Shown here: positions 55,901 to 64,000 of the stretch, piece after piece
Layout: every line of letters begins with the position of its first letter
Numbering within the stretch: position 1 is the first letter of the stretch
NCBI RefSeq assembly: GCF_017104565.1
Contig: NZ_JAAGPD010000045.1
Location: 27,304 to 91,303, forward strand
Direction: 5' to 3'
DNA length: 64,000 bases
From: Paraburkholderia sp. Tr-20389
GTDB taxonomy: Bacteria > Pseudomonadota > Gammaproteobacteria > Burkholderiales > Burkholderiaceae
Notes under the pieces: model-generated
The model's input: only the letters and a program-made list of their open reading frames with translations
The model's database searches: none
What the model was told of the DNA's origin: nothing
Made by a program: the position numbers and the translations under genes

Positions 55901-56736
55901 GGTGCTATCTCTCGAGGTTCGCAGCGGAGCGGGCGATGGCCATGCCGATGCTGCGGTGACTCATTATCCTGTTTGCGCATCAATCTATCACTATTATTCG
56001 CCGGATAATACGAAATGGCGAGACAGAATTTTTGCCTGTTTCATTTTCTGGCTCAAAATCGAGGCGCGCCGGCCAGCTATTTAATTGCATTCGCGCAATT
56101 CTGCACCAAATGCCGCAAATCCGCTCCTGCTCTGCCAGGCAGCGCTTCAATTAAACCTGCGTTTCGAAAGGTTATTGTGCGATTTTGAATCGGTATTAAA
56201 TACGGCTGGGTCTTGAAAATCGGAATGGATTACGAAACGTTTGATTCAAACCGATCGCTTTTCGATTCGTTGTCATACGAGCTTTTTTAAAAGCGCGATT
56301 CGCAGCGCAGCACGCCGCGCCTTCATTCATATGAAGAAAATCGTTTTCATGCGTGCTGCATCGACTGACGCAGCACGTCAGGTTGTTTGACAACATTGGC
56401 GGCGCGGTGCTAACTTGCCTGAGTGGTCGTGACGAGGCTCACGACGTTCGAACGTGTCGCGAGAAGGGCACGCTGGTTGCTGCGAGGTACGCGGTCGCGC
56501 TGCGTCCTTGCGCGCGTTCCGTCATCGTCTCGTTCCGTGCGGCCAAAGCGAACGGCGGCGCAGCGAACGAAGGGCAGATCATGCGAAGATCAACGTAGCG
56601 ACGCCGGCTTTGCTCGAGTGCGAGCACCGTCTCGCGGAATCGTCCGCCCATTTGTGACGTCGCACATTACTCATTATTTGGATTCCAGGCCGCGCGACGC
56701 AACGGCGTTCCGCACGGCCATCGACAGGAGCTGGAC
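55901..56736. other. AT-rich structured intergenic region
   Basis: An 836-base gap between the luxR start and the aldehyde dehydrogenase gene, visibly AT-rich over 55960-56400. It should contain the luxR promoter and that of the dehydrogenase. A nested set of inverted repeats lies at 56281-56377 (listed separately). Short frames in it have no ribosome binding site or recognisable motif, so I call no gene. Confidence 0.5.
56307..56359. repeat. nested inverted repeats, possible structured RNA
   Basis: GCAGCACGC (56307-56315) pairs exactly with GCGTGCTGC (56351-56359). Inside lie CTTCAT-TCAT-ATGAAG and GAAAA-TCG-TTTTC, and GCAGCACG recurs at 56370-56377. Just before, GCTTTTTTAAAAGC (56281-56294) is another inverted repeat with a T-run. 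Could be a small RNA gene with terminator or a multi-site operator. Confidence 0.45.
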
Positions 56737-58317
56737 ATGCAGATTACCGGAGACATGTTGATCGGTGCGTCCGAGGTGCGTGGCACCAAAGGCACGCTGC
56801 GCGCGTTCGACCCGGCGCACAACATGGAAATCGAACCGGAGTTCGGCGCCGGCGGTGCGGTTGAAGTGGACCGCGCGTGCACGCTGGCCGCGCTTGCGTT
56901 CGACGCATATCGTCAAACGCCGCTCGAAATCCGCGCGCATTTTCTCGAAACCATCGCAGAGAACATTCTCGGCCTCGGCGATACGTTGATCGAGCGCGCC
57001 CAGGCTGAATCGGCGCTGCCGAAGGCACGCCTCGAAGGCGAACGCGCGCGCACGGTCGGGCAACTCAAGCTATTCGCTTCGCTGGTGCGCGAAGGCCGCT
57101 GGCTCGACGCGACACTCGATTCCGCTCAGCCGGATCGTAAGCCGCTGCCGCGTCCCGATCTGCGTTTGCAGAAGATTCCCGTTGGTCCCGTCGGTGTGTT
57201 CGGCGCGAGCAATTTTCCGCTGGCCTTTTCCGTGGCGGGCGGCGATACGGCGTCGGCGCTCGCAGCGGGTTGTCCTGTAGTCGTGAAGGCGCATCCGGCC
57301 CATCTGGGTACGTCCGAACTGGTAGGCCGCGCCATTCAGAAAGCGGTTGCCGATTGCGGTCTGCACGAAGGCGTGTTCTCGCTCGTGGTCGGCGCGGGCA
57401 ATGAGATCGGCGAAGCGCTGGTCCAGCATCCCGCCATCAAATCGGTCGGATTCACCGGTTCGCGCGCGGGCGGTCTCGCGCTCGTGAATCTCGCGCAGAA
57501 GCGACGCGAGCCGATTCCCGTGTTCGCCGAGATGAGCAGCGTCAATCCGTTCTTCGTGTTGCCCGGCGCGCTCGCGAAGCGAGCGGAGCAGATCGCGACG
57601 GGCTTCGTCGAATCGGTGACGCTCGGCGTCGGACAGTTCTGTACGAATCCCGGCATCGTGCTGATTCTCGACGGACCGAACAAGCAGACGTTCATCGACA
57701 CCGCCGCAAAGGCGCTCGCGCAAAAGAGCGCGCAGACGATGCTGACGCCTGGCATCGCCAACGCCTATCAGGACGGCATTTCCCGTCGCACCGAACAGCG
57801 CGGCGTGCAGAGCATTGCACGCGGCACGTCGTCGGATGCGACCTGCGCGGCGCTGCCCGCGTTGTTCCAGACTTCCGCGATACAGTTCCTGACTTCCGCC
57901 GAACTCGAAGACGAGATTTTCGGCCCGACGTCGCTGATCGTGACGTGTGCCGATATCGACGAAATGGTGAAGGTGGCCGAATACCTCGAAGGCCAGTTGA
58001 CGGCGACGCTGCAGATCGAACCCGAAGACTACGACATCGCGCGTCGCCTGCTGCCTACGCTCGAACGCAAGGCGGGCCGCATTCTGGCCAACGGGTTTCC
58101 GACGGGCGTCGAAGTGTCGTACGCGATGGTGCACGGCGGCCCGTTTCCGGCTACTTCGGATCCACGCGCGACGTCGGTCGGCGCGACGGCGATCGAGCGT
58201 TTCCTGCGCCCCGTCTGCTACCAGGACTTGCCCGCCGATCTGCTGCCGCAGTCGCTGCGCGACGAGAATCCGTTGAAGCTCTGGCGTCTGAGCGACGGCA
58301 AGCCTGCGCAGGCTTGA
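56737..58317 (+). CDS. alpha-ketoglutarate semialdehyde (2,5-dioxovalerate) dehydrogenase
   Basis: A 526-residue NADP-type aldehyde dehydrogenase of the KGSADH type III group. Catalytic Cys in GVGQFCTNPGIVL, Glu in IPVFAEMSSVNPFFV, cofactor motif GFTGSRAGG and GVFGASNFPLAFSVAGGDTA. It oxidises alpha-ketoglutarate semialdehyde to alpha-ketoglutarate, the last step of non-phosphorylating pentonate, glucarate and galactarate breakdown. The downstream lactonase, importer and IlvD/Edd dehydratase genes fit this route. Confidence 0.9.
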   Translation: MQITGDMLIGASEVRGTKGTLRAFDPAHNMEIEPEFGAGGAVEVDRACTLAALAFDAYRQTPLEIRAHFLETIAENILGLGDTLIERAQAESALPKARLEGERARTVGQLKLFASLVREGRWLDATLDSAQPDRKPLPRPDLRLQKIPVGPVGVFGASNFPLAFSVAGGDTASALAAGCPVVVKAHPAHLGTSELVGRAIQKAVADCGLHEGVFSLVVGAGNEIGEALVQHPAIKSVGFTGSRAGGLALVNLAQKRREPIPVFAEMSSVNPFFVLPGALAKRAEQIATGFVESVTLGVGQFCTNPGIVLILDGPNKQTFIDTAAKALAQKSAQTMLTPGIANAYQDGISRRTEQRGVQSIARGTSSDATCAALPALFQTSAIQFLTSAELEDEIFGPTSLIVTCADIDEMVKVAEYLEGQLTATLQIEPEDYDIARRLLPTLERKAGRILANGFPTGVEVSYAMVHGGPFPATSDPRATSVGATAIERFLRPVCYQDLPADLLPQSLRDENPLKLWRLSDGKPAQA

Positions 58318-58380
58318 CGCTCGTGTCACGAGCAGCGCCTATAACAGCGTAACCAACAATAACCAGTAACGACAGCAACA

Positions 58381-58414
58381 CGCCGGACGTCGATCGAATC
58401 GACGCCCGGCGTTT
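58381..58414 (+). terminator. hairpin between the dehydrogenase and lactonase genes
   Basis: CGCCGG-a-CGTCGAT pairs with ATCGACG-c-CCGGCG around a 3-base loop, followed by TTT. It ends 14 bases before the lactonase start, so the two genes may be separately expressed or read through at reduced level. Confidence 0.65.
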
Positions 58415-58428
58415 GCACTGACAGCGCC

Positions 58429-59379
58429 ATGACCGAACTCAGCCACCTGAACCCGAGACGCTACCCCGATCCCGCCATTCGCAGTTTCGATCCACGCTTC
58501 GATGCATTGCGCCTCGCCTCGGCTTCCGTCGAATGCCTGTATCAGGGCGCGCGCTGGTCAGAAGGGCCCATCTGGTTCGGCGACGGCCGCTATGTGCTGT
58601 GGAGCGACATCCCGAACAACCGCATCCTGCGCTGGGACGAGGAGACGGGCACGGTGACGCCGTTTCGCCGTCCATCGAACAACGCGAACGGCAATACGCG
58701 CGATCGCGAAGGCCGGCTCGTGACCTGCGAGCATTTGACGCGGCGTGTCACACGCACCGAATACGATGGTTCGATCACGGTGATCGCCGACCGTTACCAG
58801 GGCAAGCGCTTCAATTCGCCGAACGACATCGTCGTCAAATCGGATGGCTCGATCTGGTTCACCGATCCGTCGTTCGGCATCGACAGCTTCTACGAGGGCG
58901 AGAAGCAGGAGCCGGAACTGCCGCAAAACGTATATCGCGTGGACGGGCAGACGGGCGAAGTCACGATGGTGTGCGACGAGGTGATCGGACCGAACGGGCT
59001 GGCGTTCTCGCCGGATGAATCCGTGCTGTACATCGTCGAGTCGCGTTCGAAGCCGCGCACGATCCGCGCATTCGATGTCGCCGGCGACGGGCGGTCGTTG
59101 ACGAACAACCGCGTGCTGATCGATGCCCAGCAGGGCACGCCTGACGGCTTTCGGGTCGATATCCACGGCAACCTGTGGTGCGGCTGGGGCATGGGCACCG
59201 ACGAACTCGACGGCGTGCGCGTGTTTTCGCCGCAAGGCGAGGCGCTCGGCCATATCGCCTTGCCGGAGCGCTGCGCGAACGTATGCTTCGGCGGCAGGCA
59301 TCGCAATCGTCTTTTCATGGCAGCGAGCCACGGCCTGTATTCGCTCTATGTGAACACGCAAGGCGTGCGCGGCGGTTGA
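58429..59379 (+). CDS. SMP-30/gluconolactonase-family sugar lactonase
   Basis: A 316-residue six-bladed propeller of the SMP-30/gluconolactonase/LRE family. Metal ligands: Glu in ARWSEGPIWFGDG, Asn in RFNSPNDIVVKSDG and Asp/Asn in IGPNGLAFSPDESVLY. It opens an aldono-lactone to the sugar acid. With the KGSADH and IlvD/Edd genes it fits an oxidative pentose or uronate pathway. There is no strong ribosome binding site at 58429. Confidence 0.88.
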   Translation: MTELSHLNPRRYPDPAIRSFDPRFDALRLASASVECLYQGARWSEGPIWFGDGRYVLWSDIPNNRILRWDEETGTVTPFRRPSNNANGNTRDREGRLVTCEHLTRRVTRTEYDGSITVIADRYQGKRFNSPNDIVVKSDGSIWFTDPSFGIDSFYEGEKQEPELPQNVYRVDGQTGEVTMVCDEVIGPNGLAFSPDESVLYIVESRSKPRTIRAFDVAGDGRSLTNNRVLIDAQQGTPDGFRVDIHGNLWCGWGMGTDELDGVRVFSPQGEALGHIALPERCANVCFGGRHRNRLFMAASHGLYSLYVNTQGVRGG

Positions 59380-59534
59380 CACCGGATACGGGAAAGTTGC
59401 CTAACAAGTGGGCTCTCGGTGTTCTCCCCAGGGCGCGCGGGCGGAGCAGGAAAAATCGCTGAAATCCTTACCATAAAAGGACTTGAGGAATCTGAAAGGC
59501 CACATCACAATGTGCGCGCCGCACCAGAATTTGC

Positions 59535-59564
59535 TTGACATCATGTGCGCCCGTTCGTTATGTT
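59535..59564 (+). promoter_or_regulatory. promoter of the ABC importer operon
   Basis: A perfect -35 TTGACA (59535-59540), a spacer of 17-18 bases and TTATGT/TATGTT. The start of the binding-protein gene is 80 bases further on. The gap 59380-59642 shows nothing else but an AT-rich CCATAAAAGGACTTGAGG stretch. Confidence 0.65.
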
Positions 59565-59642
59565 TCAGTCACTAGCAGCCCGTAGTGCGTCACCGCCGCA
59601 TCCCGTCGGCGGACGTTCCATACCAAGAGGCGAGGAGACGAA

Positions 59643-60821
59643 ATGGCTTTTTCTGGCAAGTTGTCAGTAAGGGTAGCGGCAGTGTGCGTGGCAGTCGGTG
59701 CTGCCGTCGCAGGGTTCGCACAAACGGCACGAGCGGCCGATCCAGTCACGCTCAATATCGTCGACGTCGCCGGCGATCTTCAATTGACGCAAAAGGGCTT
59801 TGAAGCCTTCAAGGCCAAATACCCGACTCTCGTCTCCAATATCACTTTCACGAACGCGCCCGCGCCGCAACTGCCCGGCAAGATCAAGGCGATGCAGGCG
59901 GCCGGCCGTTCCGACATCGATCTCGTTCTGACGGGCACCGACGCGCTCGCGGCCGGTATCGAGCAGAACCTGTGGGTCAAGCTGCTGCCCGAGAACAACG
60001 CCGCGTTCCCCGGCGTGCTCGACAAGTACGCGCCCGGCCCGCGCAAGATGCAGGACCTCGCGCAGGGCTTCGGTCTCGAAGTCGCCTATATGCCGGCCGG
60101 CCCGCTGATCGAATACAACCCCGCCAAGGTCAGCGATCCGCCCAAGACGCCGGATCAACTGCTGCAATGGTGCAAGGCGCATCCGAACAAGCTGATCTAC
60201 GCGCGCCCCGCCAACTCCGGTCCGGGCCGCACGTTCCTGATGGGCCTGCCGTACGTGCTCGGCGACAAAGACCCGAAAGACCCCGTCAACGGCTGGGACA
60301 AGACCTGGGCATTCCTCAAGCAGCTGAACGACTGCATTCCTTACTATCCGGGCGGCACGTCGGCTGTCATGAAGGAGCTGGGTGAAGGCACGCGCGACAT
60401 GACCGTGACCGTGACGGGCTGGGATATCAACCCGCGCGCGCTCGGCATCGTGCCGGCCGAATTCAAGGTGCAGGCGTTCGACAACATGACGTGGGTGAAC
60501 GACGCGCACTATATGGTGATCCCGAAGGGCGTTCCGAAGGAAAAGCTCGACGTGCTCTACAAGCTGATGAACTTCATGCTCGAGCCGGCGCAGCAGGCCA
60601 TGACCTATGACGACGGCTACTTCTATCCGGGCCCGGCCATCAAGGGCGTGACGGAAGCGCAGGCGCCCGAGCACAGCCAGGATGTGCTGAAGAAATTCGG
60701 CCGCCCGGAATACGCGAAGCTGCTGGCCGATCGTCCGCATGTTCAGCCGCTGAGCGCAGCGGCCATGGTGGCGGCGTTCCAGAAGTGGGACCGCGAAGTC
60801 GGCGCGCAAAAGACCAAGTAA
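59643..60821 (+). CDS. ABC importer periplasmic binding protein (PotD-like)
   Basis: A 392-residue extracellular solute-binding protein. Signal peptide LSVRVAAVCVAVGAAVAGFA, cleaved near ARAADP. The mature part (LNIVDVAGDLQLTQKGFEAF) is of the spermidine/putrescine or iron-type binding protein group. The ligand cannot be told; neighbours suggest a sugar acid or lactone. GAGGAGACGAA precedes the start. A stem-loop follows before the ATPase gene. Confidence 0.88.
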   Translation: MAFSGKLSVRVAAVCVAVGAAVAGFAQTARAADPVTLNIVDVAGDLQLTQKGFEAFKAKYPTLVSNITFTNAPAPQLPGKIKAMQAAGRSDIDLVLTGTDALAAGIEQNLWVKLLPENNAAFPGVLDKYAPGPRKMQDLAQGFGLEVAYMPAGPLIEYNPAKVSDPPKTPDQLLQWCKAHPNKLIYARPANSGPGRTFLMGLPYVLGDKDPKDPVNGWDKTWAFLKQLNDCIPYYPGGTSAVMKELGEGTRDMTVTVTGWDINPRALGIVPAEFKVQAFDNMTWVNDAHYMVIPKGVPKEKLDVLYKLMNFMLEPAQQAMTYDDGYFYPGPAIKGVTEAQAPEHSQDVLKKFGRPEYAKLLADRPHVQPLSAAAMVAAFQKWDREVGAQKTK

Positions 60822-60861
60822 GCGCAAACCAACGCGTACCCGTCGCCGCGCGATGCGGAAA

Positions 60862-60889
60862 GCCGATGCCACCTCGTGTGGGCATCGGC
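60862..60889. other. stem-loop after the binding-protein gene
   Basis: GCCGATGCC (60862-60870) pairs with GGCATCGGC (60881-60889) around a 10-base loop, without T-run. Such hairpins after binding-protein genes stabilise the upstream mRNA so that the binding protein is made in excess. Confidence 0.6.
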
Positions 60890-60970
60890 GCTTCACGCCG
60901 CGCGCAAGACGGCGATTGTGACGGCGCGCCGCCTGTCGGCGCGGCCATGCAACATCGTAGGGAAGCGATC

Positions 60971-62050
60971 ATGAAGCATCAATTTGAACAGTTGCGCCTC
61001 GAATCGGTCTGCCGCAGTTTCGTGAACACGGAAGGGCAATCGGTCGCCGCGCTGCAGGGCCTCGACCTGAACATCCGTCGTGGCGAATTCATCGCGCTGC
61101 TCGGGCCTTCTGGTTGTGGCAAGTCGACGGCGCTCAACTGCATCGCCGGTTTGCAGCCGCTGTCGGGCGGCGGCATCTGGCTCGACGAAAAACGTATCGA
61201 CGTGCTGCCGCCCGAAAAGCGCGGCTTCGGCATGGTGTTCCAGAACTACGCGCTGTTTCCGCACATGTCGGTGCTCGACAACGTCGGCTTCGGCCTGAAG
61301 ATGCGCGGCGTCTCCAAGGCGGAAACGGTCAAACGCGCACGGGAAGCGCTGCAACTCGTGCAGCTGGTCGGTCATGAGAAGAAGCTGCCGGGCCAGCTGT
61401 CGGGCGGCCAGCAGCAGCGCGTCGCGATTGCGCGCGCAATCGTGATCGAGCCGCCGCTCATTCTGATGGACGAGCCGCTGTCGAATCTCGACACGAAGCT
61501 GCGCATCGAAATGCGCGCCGAGATTCGCCGCATTCATACGCAACTGGATCGCGCGACCATTTATGTGACGCACGACCAGGACGAAGCGCTGTCGATGGCC
61601 GACCGCATCGTCGTGATGAAAGAAGGTGTTGTGCAGCAGGTCGCGACGCCGAAGGAAGTCTACGGCCGGCCGAAGAATCTGCACGTCGCGCGCTTCATGG
61701 GGTATCGCAACGTGCTGCCGTTCACGCTCGAAGGCACGCAGGGCGAAGGCGTGGCCGTCGAGGCAAATGGCGTGCGCATGATCGGCATGGCGATGGACGG
61801 CTTCGACAGCAAGCGCGTGTCCGTTGCACTGCGCCCCGAGGACATGGAGCGCGCCGCGCCCGGCTCCGAGAATGCGTTCGACGCGCAGGTCACGGCGGTC
61901 GAATACGGCGGCCGCGATTCGCTGATTCGTGTGAAGAGCGCGTTCGGCGAACTGTGGGCGCGCGTCGCAGGCGAGTTTGCAGAAGGCGAGCGCGTCACGC
62001 TGCGCGTGCCGCCGTCGCGCACGCTGGTCTACGACGGAGAGCCGTCATGA
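60971..62050 (+). CDS. ABC importer ATPase (PotA-like)
   Basis: A 359-residue ATPase: Walker [10 protein letters not shown]-loop [13 protein letters not shown], signature [15 protein letters not shown], Walker [13 protein letters not shown], switch His in [12 protein letters not shown], and a C-terminal TOBE domain (from about residue 240). ATG 60971 follows GGAAGCGATC. Overlaps the first permease gene by 4 bases. Confidence 0.92.
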   Translation: MKHQFEQLRLESVCRSFVNTEGQSVAALQGLDLNIRRGEFIALLGPSGCGKSTALNCIAGLQPLSGGGIWLDEKRIDVLPPEKRGFGMVFQNYALFPHMSVLDNVGFGLKMRGVSKAETVKRAREALQLVQLVGHEKKLPGQLSGGQQQRVAIARAIVIEPPLILMDEPLSNLDTKLRIEMRAEIRRIHTQLDRATIYVTHDQDEALSMADRIVVMKEGVVQQVATPKEVYGRPKNLHVARFMGYRNVLPFTLEGTQGEGVAVEANGVRMIGMAMDGFDSKRVSVALRPEDMERAAPGSENAFDAQVTAVEYGGRDSLIRVKSAFGELWARVAGEFAEGERVTLRVPPSRTLVYDGEPS

Positions 62051-62937
62051 GCACGCTGACGCCCTCCGCAGCCGCGACGACGCCCGCCGCGCCGCGCGAC
62101 GGCAAGGCGTGGCTCGTGTCGCCCGCCTTGCTGTTCATCCTCGCGCTGTTCGTCTATCCGTTCGTCTATGGCCTCGGGCTGTCGTTCAGCCCGATGGAGG
62201 GCGGCGGCATGTGGGCGAACTACGCGAAGTTCTTCAGCGACACCTCGATGTGGCCGACCATCATCGTCACGCTGAAGCTCGCCGTGCCCGCTACGTTGAT
62301 CAACGTCGGCGTGTCGGTGCCCGTCGCGTTCGCACTGCGTCGTCCATCGCCGTACCAGAAGTTCGTGACGACGCTGCTCGTGATTCCCGTCACGCTCGGC
62401 ACCGTGCTGATCGCCGACGGCATGCTCACATACTTCGGTCCGAACGGCTGGTTTCCGCAAGCGCTGCAAGGTCTGCATCTCTATACCGACGAAGTGCGCC
62501 TCACGCACAACTTCTGGGGCGTGCTGATCTCACTGATCGTGTCGGGCTTTCCGTTCGCGTTCCTGCTCACGCTGTCGTACGTGACGGGCATCGATCCGAC
62601 GCTCGCCAGCGCGGCGGCCACGCTCGGCGCGAATCCGTGGCAGCAGTTCCGGCGCATCTATCTGCCGCTGCTGGTGCCGGGGCTGACGATGGCCGCGTGT
62701 CTGTCGTTCGTGCAGGCGTTTTCGGTGTTTCCTTCGGCGGTGCTGTTAGGGGCGCCGGCAGGACCGACGCGCGTGATGTCGATCGCCGCCGCCGAGGCCG
62801 CGTTCGAGAACTACGATTACTCGCTGGCTTCGGCGATCGCGATCGTGATGGGATTCGTGCAACTGGTGATCGTCGCCGCGATGCTCGGCGCGCGCCGCTT
62901 CTTCTACACTGGACCGGCGACGGGAGGTAAGGGCTGA
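62047..62937 (+). CDS. ABC importer permease 1 (PotB-like)
   Basis: A 296-residue permease with six helices (AWLVSPALLFILALFVYPFV as the first) and the EAA loop AAATLGANPWQQFRRIYLPL. Starts within the ATPase stop (ATGA) and ends sharing one base with the second permease (TGATG), so the set is translationally coupled. Confidence 0.92.
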   Translation: MSTLTPSAAATTPAAPRDGKAWLVSPALLFILALFVYPFVYGLGLSFSPMEGGGMWANYAKFFSDTSMWPTIIVTLKLAVPATLINVGVSVPVAFALRRPSPYQKFVTTLLVIPVTLGTVLIADGMLTYFGPNGWFPQALQGLHLYTDEVRLTHNFWGVLISLIVSGFPFAFLLTLSYVTGIDPTLASAAATLGANPWQQFRRIYLPLLVPGLTMAACLSFVQAFSVFPSAVLLGAPAGPTRVMSIAAAEAAFENYDYSLASAIAIVMGFVQLVIVAAMLGARRFFYTGPATGGKG

Positions 62938-63842
62938 TGGCTACCGATCATCAAGTCGCGCATCCCTGGCCCGCTGCGCCGCAAGGGCAAACGGTGAAAT
63001 CGATGAAACCGCACGTCAGTTTGCGCGATCGTGTGTATAAGGCGCTCGTCTGGGGCGCGATGATTTTCTTCCTGCTCAATATCGTGCTGCTGATCGCGAC
63101 GGTCGCGGTCAACTCGATTGCGACGCGCTGGTTCGGCACGCTGCTGCCGCAGGGTTTCACGCTGCACTGGTATGCGCAGGCATGGAGCGATTTCCAGCTT
63201 GCGGCCGTGTTGTGGGTGACGGTCGAAGTGGTCGGCGCCGTCGTGCTGCTGTCCATTCTGCTGGGCGTGCCCGCCGCGTATGCGCTTGCGCGCGTGCAGT
63301 TCCGCGGCAAGCGTTTCGCGATGCTCGTGTTCCTGCTGCCGCTGATGGTGCCGCCCGTCACGTACGGCATTCCAATGGCGACGGTGATGTACAAGATCGG
63401 GCTGGCAGGCACGTTGAGCGGCGTGATTCTCGCGAATCTCGTGCCCGCATTGCCGTTCGTGATCCTCGTGATGACGCCGTTCATCGAACAGATCGATCCG
63501 AACCTGGAATCGGCGGCGCGCATCTTCGGCGCGAACACGTTCCGCTATTTCCGCTACATCCTGCTGCCGTTGCTGGTACCGGGCATGCTTGCTGCGGGTC
63601 TGCTGGTGCTGGTGCGCACGATCGGCATGTTCGAACTGACGTTCTTCACGGCGGGACCGGCGACGCAGACGCTCGTCGTCGCGTTGTACTACGCTGTATT
63701 CTCTACGGGCGTGCGTGCGCCGCAGTCGATCGACGCGATGGCGATGATCTACATGGCGATCACGCTGATCTGGGTATTGATCGCGCTGCAATTCGTGAGC
63801 CCGACGCAAATCGTGTCGCGGGTGAAGGAGCAGCGCCGGTAG
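62937..63842 (+). CDS. ABC importer permease 2 (PotC-like)
   Basis: A 301-residue permease with six helices and the EAA loop AARIFGANTFRYFRYILLPL. First helix ALVWGAMIFFLLNIVLLIAT. Pairs with permease 1 to form the channel. The IlvD/Edd dehydratase gene begins 9 bases later, so transport and catabolism share an operon. Confidence 0.92.
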   Translation: MATDHQVAHPWPAAPQGQTVKSMKPHVSLRDRVYKALVWGAMIFFLLNIVLLIATVAVNSIATRWFGTLLPQGFTLHWYAQAWSDFQLAAVLWVTVEVVGAVVLLSILLGVPAAYALARVQFRGKRFAMLVFLLPLMVPPVTYGIPMATVMYKIGLAGTLSGVILANLVPALPFVILVMTPFIEQIDPNLESAARIFGANTFRYFRYILLPLLVPGMLAAGLLVLVRTIGMFELTFFTAGPATQTLVVALYYAVFSTGVRAPQSIDAMAMIYMAITLIWVLIALQFVSPTQIVSRVKEQRR

Positions 63843-63851
63843 GGAGAAGTT

Positions 63852-64000
63852 GTGTCGAACCATCAGACGAAGAAACGCAAGACGCCCGAAGAACTGCGCA
63901 GTCACCGCTGGTATGGCGTGAACGATCTGCGGTCGTTCGGCCATCGCTCGCGCACTGCGCAGATGGGCTACAGCCGTGAGGAATATGCGGGCAAGCCGGT
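63852..64000 (+). CDS. IlvD/Edd-family sugar acid dehydratase, N-terminal fragment
   Basis: A frame open to the window end, starting GTG 63852 after GGGAGAAGTT. The 49 residues seen include [31 protein letters not shown] and GKPV, the N-terminus of IlvD/Edd proteins such as L-arabinonate, D-xylonate or other aldonate dehydratases. With KGSADH and the lactonase this suggests a pentonate-type pathway ending at alpha-ketoglutarate. Substrate undecided. Confidence 0.8.
   Translation, partial: MSNHQTKKRKTPEELRSHRWYGVNDLRSFGHRSRTAQMGYSREEYAGKP

Overview
The window is high-GC, gene-dense, single-copy chromosomal DNA from a Burkholderiaceae member, most likely Paraburkholderia (or close Caballeronia). 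Evidence for this is the codon bias, the BraI-RsaL-BraR type quorum-sensing locus, the BPSS1780 and DUF3563 families, the three-subunit FAD sugar dehydrogenase, the fused TreS-maltokinase/GlgE/GlgB operon and the L-threonate/D-erythronate cluster. I see no rRNA, tRNA, CRISPR array, insertion sequence or prophage.

Layout. 0.2-9.3 kb: glgE-treS/maltokinase-glgB operon (minus), the trehalose-to-alpha-glucan pathway. 9.8-14.7 kb: a DUF1345 membrane protein, then a Tat-exported small subunit, a GMC flavoprotein and a tri-haem cytochrome c forming a periplasmic sugar/alcohol dehydrogenase. 15.6-19.4 kb: a metallophosphatase, a RES/Xre toxin-antitoxin pair, an Ala/Lys/His-rich exported protein and a LysR/tautomerase divergent pair. 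19.5-22.5 kb: modE facing modABC. 22.6-28 kb: PAP2 phosphatase, PHB-depolymerase-like esterase, DUF3563, photolyase, ohr/ohrR. 28-39.4 kb: thrB neighbourhood, AMP nucleosidase, split chromate transporter with LysR, LOG-family protein back to back with polA, type II NADH dehydrogenase. 39.5-40.4 kb: a Tat-exported dienelactone hydrolase. 41.3-48.2 kb: a GntR regulator and a complete four-carbon sugar acid (tetronate) catabolic operon. 48.3-54.1 kb: a small lipoprotein, an EgtB-like enzyme, FNR, a universal stress protein, a GntR regulator and a DHA2 exporter. 54.1-55.9 kb: luxI-rsaL-luxR. 56.7-64 kb: alpha-ketoglutarate-semialdehyde dehydrogenase, lactonase, an ABC importer and the start of an IlvD/Edd dehydratase, suggesting oxidative catabolism of an imported sugar acid.

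The most unusual structure is a roughly 650-bp imperfect palindromic element. It is present as two full copies (about 14.75-15.40 and 40.46-41.11 kb) and one arm cut by the left window edge (1-110). Each arm carries an internal hairpin whose stem changes between copies on both sides, so pairing is kept. All copies lie just downstream of gene 3' ends. Next to copy 1 a 97-bp end unit is tandemly duplicated. I do not recognise it as a named family.

Other points of interest are a degenerate second GH13 barrel fused to the N-terminus of GlgE, polA and the LOG gene starting one base apart on opposite strands, a lux box equidistant from luxI and rsaL, a toxin-antitoxin operator lying on its own promoter, several perfect short palindromes that look like operators, and a structured 0.8-kb gap beside luxR. 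All functional calls are from reading the sequence and recalled family knowledge; no database search was run.
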